Shown here: positions 7,844 to 14,578 of the stretch, in pieces
Position numbering within the stretch: position 1 is the stretch's first letter
Layout of the letters: every line of letters begins with the position of its first letter
Origin: an uncultured Methanomassiliicoccales archaeon
GTDB taxonomy: Archaea > Thermoplasmatota > Thermoplasmata > SG8-5
Assembly (NCBI GenBank): GCA_938004075.1
Contig: CALKWP010000054.1
Location: 1 to 19,694, forward strand
Length of the DNA stretch: 19,694 nt
Direction: 5' to 3'
Translations under genes and position numbers: made by a program
The notes under the pieces: generated by a model
Told to the model about the DNA's origin: nothing
The model's input: only the letters and a program-made list of their open reading frames with translations
Database searches by the model: none

Positions 7844-8065
7844 ATATTTAGTTCAAAAATCTCTTTAAACCACATACAGATATGCAGGTTTCCCGAAAAA
7901 TACCTAGCCGGATGACCAGTAAAACAGGACGGACATGTTGCCAATGAGGGGGACTGTCTGCGGCATCTGGCAATGGGAGAAGTGGGTGCGGTAAAGAGCG
8001 GGTCTGTTCAGATATTCATCTCACAGGGCTTGCTTTATTGCAATAAGCAAAAAGGAAGGGAAACA
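7844..8065 (+). promoter_or_regulatory. nrdD upstream region with palindrome and ribosome site
   Basis: Possible TATA boxes are TTTAAA (about 7863) and AGATATTC (about 8010-8017). A 21-nt near-perfect palindrome at 8030-8050, built on TATTGCAATA with TTGCT/AGCAA arms and one extra T, is followed by GGAAGGG (8054-8060) and the ATG at 8066. With the nearer TATA box, transcription would begin inside the palindrome, as at a repressor-controlled promoter. With the farther one there is a leader of about 180 nt, including TTGCCA/TGGCAA arms near 7939-7976. No known riboswitch class is recognisable. Confidence 0.45.
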
Positions 8066-10180
8066 ATGAAACCGGTCCAACTGAAGGAAAACGTGAAACC
8101 AGCAATGTCTGCTGGAATCGGAAATCCGGAATCGACAGAGCTGTCCTTGTTCGTCAGGACGTCGGATGAGGATATCAAGGAATGGGACAGGCAGAGGATA
8201 CAGGATGCTCTGCTGCGCGAGACAAACATCAGCGAAGATGCAGCCGCAATAGTTGCAAGAGAAGTCGAGCGATTGATACTGGCTCTGGAAATAGAATATG
8301 TTACCGCACCCTTGATTCGGGAACTCACAAACGCGAAACTTGTGGAATACGGGTTGGCAAGGGTTAGGAAGCAGCACACCCGGCTGGGCGTCCCCCTCTA
8401 TGACGCAAGAGAGATTATAATAAATCCGAATAAGGAGAATGCGAATGTTCCCCATGGCCCTGAGGCCACGAACCTCACTCTTTCCGAGAACATCAAGAAA
8501 GAATTCGCGCTTATCGAGGTTTTCGATGAATCAATAGCGGATGCGCACATGAGGGGCATGATTCATCTGCATGATCTCGGAATGGTTGACAGGCCATACT
8601 GCGGCGGACAATCCATCGAGTATGTGAAGAAATTCGGGCTGAACCTCCCCAACGCAATTTCCATAGCAAAGCCAGCCAAGCATGCTGATGTTCTTATCCA
8701 GCATGTGGTAAAATTCTCTGCCGCCCTCCAGGGCCATTTTGCGGGAGCCATCGGCTGGGATGCTTTCAACCTGTTTCTGGCCCCCTACCTGGAGAACACC
8801 GATGACCAGCAGATGAAGCAGCTCGCTCAGATATTGATATACGAATTCGCCCAGCAGGCAGTTGCCCGCGGCGGACAATCAATATTCAGCGACCTCAACT
8901 TGTATTGGGAGGTCCCGAAGCACTTCATGGACGTGCCTGCGATCGGCCCAGGCGGAAAGGACACTGGCCACACTTACAAGGATTATCTGCCGGAAGCGCA
9001 GAGATTCGTGGATGCGCTCTTCGACGTCTACATGGATGGGGACGCTCTGGGAAGGCCGTTCTTCTTCCCGAAGCCAAACGTTCACATGACAGAGAAGTTC
9101 TTCGAGGCTGATGGCCATGAAAAATTCCTCACCAAGATATGCAAAGTCGCTTCTGAGAAAGGTAACACCTATTTTGTGTTCGACAGGGGCGAGACCGCGA
9201 AGATAAGCGAATGCTGCAGGCTCAGTTTCAAACTGGACAACAGGGACCTGGATGATGCGAAGACCCCATGGAAAATGAGGTATTCCGCGATGCAGAACGT
9301 CACCCTCAACCTGCCCCGGATAGCTTACGAAGCGAATTTGAATGACAACAGGCTGAATGAGCTCATCACGGACAGGATTCAACTGGCTGCGAAAGCCCAC
9401 CTGCAGAAGAAGGAATTCATATCCAAGTTGCTTAAGATGGGCAAATACGGTCCCCTTTCATTGCTTGCAATGGAACTGGATGGCGAGCCATACTACAGAT
9501 TGGAGAGGGCAAGCTTCCTCATCGGAATGCTCGGGCTCAACGAGATGGTGCAGTACCACACCGGCGAGCAGCTCCATGAATCCAAGGACGCCCAGATGTT
9601 CGGTTTCAAGGTCATGGCACACATGAACAAGGAAGCTGAGAGGATCGGCAAGGAACTGGGGATAAAAATGCCACTCGAGCAGACGCCCGCTGAATCCACC
9701 GCATACAGAATGGCGAAGCTGGACATGAAATACTATCCGATGCAGGCGCCCACCGTGATAAAGGGCAACAAGAGCGCGGGAGAGCTGTATTACACGAATT
9801 CCACTTACATCAACGTCTCGGCGAAGATGAATCCCATCGACAAGGTGAAGCTTGAGGGAAAATACCACCCGCTGATAGACGCGGGTGCGCTGACGCATGT
9901 CTGGCTCGGGGAGAGCAAACCCTCGCCCGAATCTCTGGCCAACTTCGTGAAGAAGACCATGCGAAGCACCCAGAACGCTCAGATCGCGTTCAGCCCGGAA
10001 TTCACATCCTGCCTGGACTGCGGAAAGACCGCGCGGGGGCTTACCCAGACCTGCCAAAAGTGCGGGTCCCAGAATACAGAGGGCATTACCCGGGTCACCG
10101 GATTCTTCTCCAAAGTAAGCTCCTGGAACAAGGGCAAGGTTGGCGAGCTCAAGGACAGGCACAGGGTAGAGATCCAATAA
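8066..10180 (+). CDS. nrdD: Anaerobic (class III) ribonucleoside-triphosphate reductase
   Basis: Oxygen-sensitive glycyl-radical enzyme that reduces NTPs to dNTPs. The 704-residue product has an N-terminal ATP-cone-like allosteric domain (about 20-110), then the catalytic barrel with MIHLHDLGMVDRPYCGGQS, FAGAIGWDAFNLFLAPYL, the active-site ECCRLSF segment, and NVTLNLPRIAYEA. The C-terminus holds the zinc site C649/C652/C663/C666 and the glycyl-radical loop RVTGFFSKVSSWNKGK, with the radical glycine near 679. I use the ATG at 8066, preceded by GGAAGGG; the frame is open upstream to 7973 but lacks support. The activating enzyme NrdG is not in the window. A T9 run follows the gene. Confidence 0.95.
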   Translation: MKPVQLKENVKPAMSAGIGNPESTELSLFVRTSDEDIKEWDRQRIQDALLRETNISEDAAAIVAREVERLILALEIEYVTAPLIRELTNAKLVEYGLARVRKQHTRLGVPLYDAREIIINPNKENANVPHGPEATNLTLSENIKKEFALIEVFDESIADAHMRGMIHLHDLGMVDRPYCGGQSIEYVKKFGLNLPNAISIAKPAKHADVLIQHVVKFSAALQGHFAGAIGWDAFNLFLAPYLENTDDQQMKQLAQILIYEFAQQAVARGGQSIFSDLNLYWEVPKHFMDVPAIGPGGKDTGHTYKDYLPEAQRFVDALFDVYMDGDALGRPFFFPKPNVHMTEKFFEADGHEKFLTKICKVASEKGNTYFVFDRGETAKISECCRLSFKLDNRDLDDAKTPWKMRYSAMQNVTLNLPRIAYEANLNDNRLNELITDRIQLAAKAHLQKKEFISKLLKMGKYGPLSLLAMELDGEPYYRLERASFLIGMLGLNEMVQYHTGEQLHESKDAQMFGFKVMAHMNKEAERIGKELGIKMPLEQTPAESTAYRMAKLDMKYYPMQAPTVIKGNKSAGELYYTNSTYINVSAKMNPIDKVKLEGKYHPLIDAGALTHVWLGESKPSPESLANFVKKTMRSTQNAQIAFSPEFTSCLDCGKTARGLTQTCQKCGSQNTEGITRVTGFFSKVSSWNKGKVGELKDRHRVEIQ

Positions 10181-10204
10181 TCCACATATCACGATTACTC
10201 CCCC

Positions 10205-10213
10205 TTTTTTTTT
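10205..10213 (+). terminator. Poly-T terminator after nrdD
   Basis: A run of nine T residues begins 25 bp after the nrdD stop and is followed by a small hairpin (TTCACTG/CAGTGTGAA). T-runs are the usual intrinsic termination signal in archaea. Confidence 0.55.
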
Positions 10214-10276
10214 CACTGCTCAGTGTGAACCAGCGAAAGGAGGAATCTCACCTTAAAGTTTAAATGCATTGATTAG

Positions 10277-10399
10277 ATGCCCCAGCAAATAGACACAATA
10301 TCCACAGCGGCTGCGGCCAATGTGGACACTGACCGAATCGCTACGCGACTCGATCGTGTCTCGATGGCTGAAGCCATCTTCGATGCCACTGTGGCTTAG
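10277..10399 (+). other. Structured tract / possible 40-codon ORF upstream of tRNA-Thr
   Basis: A relatively GC-rich segment that folds into three successive hairpins: TCCACA/TGTGGA (10301-10326) with inner GGC/GCC; an imperfect GACAC/GTGTC stem-loop (10325-10360); and GATGGC-TGAA-GCCATC (10363-10378). The same DNA has an open frame from ATG 10277 (MPQQIDTISTAAAANVDTDR and on) that ends inside the tRNA gene. A TATA-like TTAAAGTTTAAA lies at about 10253-10264. It could be a tRNA 5' leader, a separate small RNA, or a truncated gene. I cannot decide from sequence alone. Confidence 0.3.
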
Positions 10400-10489
10400 A
10401 GGTACGCCAGTGAGTTATTATTTGTTGGCGCTCTAAATAGCGACGCCTTGGTAAGGCGTAGGTCGAGGGTTCAATTCCCTCCAGTGGCT
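10385..10489 (+). tRNA. tRNA-Thr (GGT) with a 33-nt intron in the D-loop
   Basis: Acceptor stem GCCACTG (10385-10391) pairs perfectly with CAGTGGC (10482-10488), discriminator T. The anticodon arm ACGCC-TTGGTAA-GGCGT (10443-10459) gives anticodon GGT at 10450-10452. The T-arm is GAGGG-TTCAATT-CCCTC. The D-arm is too long by 33 nt. Removing 10404-10436 leaves GCTTAGAGGTATAGC, a standard D-arm, and a 72-nt mature tRNA. The insertion is bounded by a bulge-helix-bulge: bulge GTA (10402-10404), helix AGAG/CTCT (10398-10401/10431-10434), bulge AAA (10435-10437), flanked by GCT/AGC and CGCCA/TGGCG helices. CCA is not encoded. Confidence 0.9.
10404..10436 (+). other. Archaeal tRNA intron at position 20/21 (non-canonical)
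   Basis: Predicted cleavage after the second base of each 3-nt bulge (GT^A and AA^A) excises exactly 33 nt. The intron forms its own hairpin (CGCCA/TGGCG with a 16-nt loop). Most archaeal tRNA introns lie at 37/38; this one lies in the D-loop between nucleotides 20 and 21. The boundaries are inferred from the motif and the restored D-arm. Confidence 0.8.
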
Positions 10490-10490
10490 T

Positions 10491-10515
10491 CACCTTTTTA
10501 CCCCTGAAAAAGGTG
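10491..10515 (+). terminator. Hairpin and T-run just after tRNA-Thr
   Basis: CACCTTTTT (10491-10499) and AAAAAGGTG (10507-10515) form a perfect 9-bp stem with a 7-nt loop, starting 2 nt after the tRNA. The T5 run could end transcription; the stem could help 3'-end formation. Confidence 0.45.
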
Positions 10516-10553
10516 TTTCGCCACGGAGCCCTGTGAACGCGGGATAGGCTCCA

Positions 10554-10652
10554 TACCCGGCCCTTACGGGCAGGGCTTGGATTGATTCTTGACATTTGTA
10601 TTTGTCACTTGTTAACAAAATGGTGCCAGTACCCCGCCCTTACAGGCGAGGC
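10554..10652 (+). repeat. Pair of similar 23-nt GC-rich hairpins
   Basis: Bases 10554-10576 and 10630-10652 match at 19 of 23 positions (both begin TACCC and share GCCCTTAC with a GGC-type 3' arm), 76 bp apart. Each can fold as a short stem around CTTAC. The second sits inside a larger GCCAGT/ACTGGC stem (10626-10670). The style resembles the subterminal hairpins of IS200/IS605 elements, but there is no transposase gene and I cannot define element ends. The rest of 10516-10810 has no gene, only a T-arm-like GGTTCAATCCCC on the minus strand (10711-10722) without a tRNA fold. Confidence 0.35.
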
Positions 10653-10836
10653 ATGCGACGTGCCACTGGCGGACTTCAGAGGCTTTTATCATTTTATAAC
10701 CAGAACGGGAGGGGATTGAACCTAGACCCAGTTCTAAATATCAACGGGGCATGCTGCAAAAAATTGGTTTAATCCAGAGAAGTTCACCCGGTTTCAAAAT
10801 TAACTATTAGTGTCGATTACTCAAATTATTAAAAAG

Positions 10837-10889
10837 AACTGCCCAAATTCTTTTCAAGTAAAGATAGGCTTCCCCACTTGGGCAGAGTT
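10837..10889. repeat. Inverted repeat downstream of the kinase-like fusion gene
   Basis: AACTGCCCAA (10837-10846) and TTGGGCAGAGTT (10878-10889) are complementary with a single bulged G and enclose 31 nt. The repeat lies about 75 bp beyond the stop of the minus-strand fusion gene, so it may fold in the 3' part of that transcript. It could be a terminator-associated structure or a mobile-element remnant. Confidence 0.35.
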
Positions 10890-10963
10890 CATCATCTCCA
10901 TATACTATATCGCTTTCTCAATTTATATAGTTTATGTAAAAAATAGTGAAAATAGTGAAAAAA

Positions 10964-13756
10964 TTATGAGCCCATATAATTTTTACCTTTTTCCGTAATC
11001 TCGAGCAGTTTTTTCCTTCCTTTTTGAATTTCATTCAAGGTCCCCAGTTCCTGAAGCTGCTTTAATCGGGTCCTTGTTGTTGGTTTGCTGAGTTGGAATT
11101 CGTCTCCAATATCAGAATATGATGGCATTATGCCTTCTTTATTTAATTTGTATATGTAAGCAAGCGTATCTATCAACTTTGAGGAAAGACTGGCCAATGA
11201 TTTGTTTGGTGAAATATTTCTGGATTCTTTTTCAATGAGCAACATATCCACATTGGACATGGCAATCGGGTCCACCGAGATAAGCACATATAAGTTTTTG
11301 GAAGTGGCCAGATCTTTTAAATATTGTATGAGGTTCAATGTCTTTTTGGAACCGATTCTCGACATCAAATATTCAATACAGTCGATATGAACAACCTCGC
11401 CTCTGGGCAAACCAGTCAATAAACCATGTATTGCATTGTACTGAGGTAAAACATGCTTGCCCTGGTCCATTTCAGATATTTTTACATGGTTGAACACGTA
11501 CTCTATATTGTTTTGATAATCTTTTCTGGAACGCCTGGATATCAGGGTTCCCGAATTTCCGGCCATTAACAATTCATTGAATGCATCAATGGATTGCCTA
11601 GGACTCGGCTCTTTTGAGAGATAAATGTTACCACTTTCCAGTTCAAATATCATTAGTTTTTTTCTCATTTCAATGTCTGCGAGTTTTCTATCGGTGATGT
11701 CTCTGGAAATAATTTGGATGCTGCTTGGTTTCCCGCTTTGAAATATTAAATGCGGGAATAATTCCATCCATTTTGAACGGCCATTTTTCATTACAATTTC
11801 TAATTCAACCGCATTGATGATTTCTCCATTTAGCAGCTGTTGAAATAAATTTACGAATTTGACAGCCTGAGCCTGATCAAGAATTTCCAATTGTTCAAAT
11901 CGCTGGCCAATAATTTTCTCAAAATTCAATTCCAACAAGCCAATTGTAGCCTTATTGCATTCAATTATTCTATCTTCCATATCCAGAATTATTATTGAGT
12001 CGGGAGAATGCTCGAAAATGGCTTTATATCTCTGCTCACTCTGTTCAATTCGCTTTTTCTCATGCAATTTACTAGCAGTAATCTCATAAAAACATACCTG
12101 GATTGCCTCTTCTCCTGTTTCTTTATCAAAATACACATAGCTGTTATGAATGCCCCATTTTTCGGAATTTTTCAATGTCCTGATGCCGTATTCCAAGTTG
12201 GAAACTCTTCCTCTTGCCCTGAGCTCATGCCTGAGTCTTCCTTTGGGGCCGGTATAAACAAATAGCGACTCAATGTTTTGTCCGATTACAGATTGAGGAT
12301 TCTCGTATATACCTTCAAGCTGAAAGAAATCAAAAGTCACATGGTCCATTGCCAGAATTTTACCCTCAAACGTATAGGAATAAAATCCTAGATTGGCCAA
12401 TTTAATTCCTTCTAACATTCTCAGTTCGATATCATCGGCCATCTTGCTTATACCCCGATCTGGCCATTTGTTTTCCAATACATTTAATCTGTCTGAATGA
12501 AGCGCTTCTCTTTCCAGTACGGATATCTTTGGTTCAAATCTTTTTCCCACTCGCCATAATGCTGCTGTTTCTTCAAGAGATTTCCAGAACCCTATGGTTA
12601 ACCCGGCCTGATATATTGCGCCTAACACTGTTGCTTCGCTGACAACTGGCCTTTCTATAGGAATTCCCAGAATATCAGACAGGGACTGGACAAAATCATC
12701 ATTTTTAGCCATTCCCCCGTCTACCCTCAGAATGCAGATCTCATGACCTGTGAGCATTTCCATGCTTTTTATGATGTTGGCGGTCTGATACACAATTCCG
12801 TCCAGAACTACCTTATCCTTCCGGTCGCTGTCAATTTCGAAGAATCCTTCCATACCATAAGTGGGGTGATTTTCATCGGTCCATAACACAATAGAGAACA
12901 GGCCGCCTGCGGGAGGTGTGTATTCTTTGCCGGAATTCATAACACAGAAGCATCCTGTGCCGTAGGTGACTTTCACCATACCATTATTTATGCAACCCTG
13001 CCCCAAAGTCGCAGCCATTTGGTCTCCAAGCATTCCGGCAATTGGTATCTTTGAACCAGAAAACAGCTTTTCATCGGTCACACCATAAATATCTCCGGTG
13101 CTTTTCAAATCCGGTAAAATTTGGCCAGGTATCCGCAGATAATCGAGCACTTCCTTGTCATAAGCCAATTTTCTTGCATCCTGCAGCTGAGTTACAGACA
13201 TGTTAGCAAAATCAGAGCAATGTACCTTTCCCCCGGTTAGTTTCCATAACAACCAGCTGTTGACGGTCCCATATATTGCATCTCCCTTCTTCACCCCATT
13301 TATAACGGAAGAATCGTTCCGCAGCAACCAGGTAAGCAGCATGGCGGAAGTGTTGGGAATCGTGTACACACCGACCCGCTCAACTACTTTCGCATCCATT
13401 TTTTCAGAAGCGGCCTTTTCGGTAAGGGGTTTTGCCCTTTTATCATTCCATAAGACCGCATTGCAGTAGGGAACCCCTGTCTTTTTATTCCATACAATGG
13501 TAGTTTCCCGTTGGTTTGCAATTCCTATTGCCGCTATCTGCTCAGCCAGGATATTGTTATTTGAAAGTACATTCTGAATAAGATTATAAATCGTATCCCA
13601 GACATACACGGGATCCTGCTCTGCATATCCCTCTTTTGGTTTCAAAGTGATCAGTTCTAACTTTTCAAATCCGGCCTGAACCCCATCTCTGTCGACTATC
13701 ATCACTTTTACCGAACTTGTTCCGCAATCTATACCCAAGACATATTTTTTATCCAT
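10964..13756 (-). CDS. Glycerol-kinase-like (FGGY) / PAS-PAS / DUF835 / winged-helix fusion
   Basis: A 930-residue chimera. Residues 1 to about 435 resemble glycerol kinase, with NQRETT (R83, E84), W103, GDQ (D245), GTGCF (T267, F270) and DGGMAKND (346-353) collinear with the E. coli enzyme up to about 305. About 63 residues are then missing, from after YGMEGFFEI to LDGIVYQT, and Tyr135 is Asn. Kinase activity is therefore doubtful. Next come a PAS-like domain (about 440-565), a PAS domain (570-690, ending SRDITDRKLADIE), a DUF835 domain (about 705-855, with VVHIDCIEYL and VLISVDP) and a winged helix (876-926). There is no histidine kinase, so it is probably a one-component regulator. ATG 13756 follows AGGA by 7 nt. 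Second in the operon; more AT-rich than neighbouring housekeeping genes. Confidence 0.85.
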   Translation of the reverse strand: MDKKYVLGIDCGTSSVKVMIVDRDGVQAGFEKLELITLKPKEGYAEQDPVYVWDTIYNLIQNVLSNNNILAEQIAAIGIANQRETTIVWNKKTGVPYCNAVLWNDKRAKPLTEKAASEKMDAKVVERVGVYTIPNTSAMLLTWLLRNDSSVINGVKKGDAIYGTVNSWLLWKLTGGKVHCSDFANMSVTQLQDARKLAYDKEVLDYLRIPGQILPDLKSTGDIYGVTDEKLFSGSKIPIAGMLGDQMAATLGQGCINNGMVKVTYGTGCFCVMNSGKEYTPPAGGLFSIVLWTDENHPTYGMEGFFEIDSDRKDKVVLDGIVYQTANIIKSMEMLTGHEICILRVDGGMAKNDDFVQSLSDILGIPIERPVVSEATVLGAIYQAGLTIGFWKSLEETAALWRVGKRFEPKISVLEREALHSDRLNVLENKWPDRGISKMADDIELRMLEGIKLANLGFYSYTFEGKILAMDHVTFDFFQLEGIYENPQSVIGQNIESLFVYTGPKGRLRHELRARGRVSNLEYGIRTLKNSEKWGIHNSYVYFDKETGEEAIQVCFYEITASKLHEKKRIEQSEQRYKAIFEHSPDSIIILDMEDRIIECNKATIGLLELNFEKIIGQRFEQLEILDQAQAVKFVNLFQQLLNGEIINAVELEIVMKNGRSKWMELFPHLIFQSGKPSSIQIISRDITDRKLADIEMRKKLMIFELESGNIYLSKEPSPRQSIDAFNELLMAGNSGTLISRRSRKDYQNNIEYVFNHVKISEMDQGKHVLPQYNAIHGLLTGLPRGEVVHIDCIEYLMSRIGSKKTLNLIQYLKDLATSKNLYVLISVDPIAMSNVDMLLIEKESRNISPNKSLASLSSKLIDTLAYIYKLNKEGIMPSYSDIGDEFQLSKPTTRTRLKQLQELGTLNEIQKGRKKLLEITEKGKNYMGS

Positions 13757-13774
13757 AACCAATTCCTGCCAGTA

Positions 13775-14578
13775 TCACACAATCAAGTAATTTTTACCGT
13801 TCTCTGTGATCTCCAGTACTTTCATTCTGCCTCTCTGCATTTCTTTCACTGTATCCAGGTCTTTGAGTTGTCTTATTCTGTTCCGTGCTGTTGGCTTGCT
13901 GAGCTCTAAATATTCACTGATGTCCGAATATGATGGAAATTTACCTTCCCGGTTCATATCGTCCATGTACTTGAGAATGTCCAGAAGTTTTTCGGATAAT
14001 TTCGTCAAGGATTGGCTCGGCAGCATTTCCACAGATTCTTTCTCAATGAGCCTTAATTCTTTCTCCGAAATTGCTTTCGGGTCAACGGATATTAACACGA
14101 CAAGGTCTTTTGCTATTGCCAAGTCCTTTAGGTATTGAATAAACATTATTGTCTTTTTCGCACCTATCCAGGAGATCAGATATTCTATGCAATCGATACA
14201 AATCACATGGCCCCTTGGAAGGTTCGAAACCAATTGATGAATAGCTTTGGAATCCGGTTTGACATGATTCTCTTTGTCGGTCTCAGATACTTTCACATGA
14301 TTGAACGCATAATCAATTTGGTTCTGGAAATCTTTTCGTGATTTTCGGGATATAATCAATCCATCATTGCCAACCATGAGAAGTTCCTTGAAAGCTTCCA
14401 GTGAATGACTGGCGCTTGATTCCTTTGTGAGATAAACATTTCCTGATTCAATATCGAATTTCATTAATTTTTTACGCAATTCAATATCGGCCAATTTTCT
14501 ATCGGTTACATCTCTGGCAATAATCTGAAGTCCAAAAAAATCACCGGTTCTGGTAAATAATGCTGGGAAAGACTTCAA
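13775..14578 (-). pseudogene. 3' part of the split PAS regulator: PAS end, DUF835, winged helix
   Basis: Carries the end of a PAS domain (LQIIARDVTDRKLADIELRK), a DUF835 domain (HVICIDCIEYL, VVLISVDP) and a C-terminal winged helix (PSYSDISEYLELSKPTARNR). It is closely similar to the same region of the downstream fusion gene along its whole length. The upstream reading frame ends inside this PAS domain and this one takes over in another frame, so the open frame's own first residues (MKSFPALF) are probably not used. It ends 18 bp before the next gene's ATG. If the frameshift is a sequencing error, this and the next-listed fragment form one intact protein of about 740 residues. Confidence 0.75.
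14541..14550 (-). other. Apparent +1 frameshift site
   Basis: The minus strand reads CAG AAC CGG TGA TTTTTTTGG. Relative to the paralogous gene, whose protein reads QSGKPSSIQII, this one has 22 rather than 21 nt between the conserved Q and QII. Dropping one C or G of CCGG gives QNGDFFGLQII (or QNRDFFGLQII), restoring the domain. A T7 run is adjacent. It could be a true mutation, a consensus error, or programmed frameshifting; sequence alone cannot decide. Confidence 0.8.

Noticed and set aside
7895..8010. Cobalamin or other known riboswitch before nrdD
   Set aside because: No recognisable conserved riboswitch box, and class III reductase does not use cobalamin.
7973..8065. Upstream extension of nrdD
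   Set aside because: The extra 31 residues do not resemble the family N-terminus, and GGAAGGG precedes the ATG at 8066.
10341..10595. 84-codon minus-strand frame containing GIEPSTYALPRRRY
   Set aside because: It is the antisense translation of the tRNA-Thr gene, a well-known false gene prediction.
10700..10735. Second tRNA on the minus strand from GGTTCAATCCCC
   Set aside because: T-stem and acceptor pairing fail and no D or anticodon arm can be built.
10810..10998. 62-codon plus-strand frame with a hydrophobic segment
   Set aside because: It lies over the inverted repeat and the end of the minus-strand fusion gene, has AT-driven composition and no ribosome site.
12800..12860. Frameshift as the cause of the missing kinase segment
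   Set aside because: The frame is continuous and the flanking DNA has no room for the missing residues in another frame; it is an in-frame loss.
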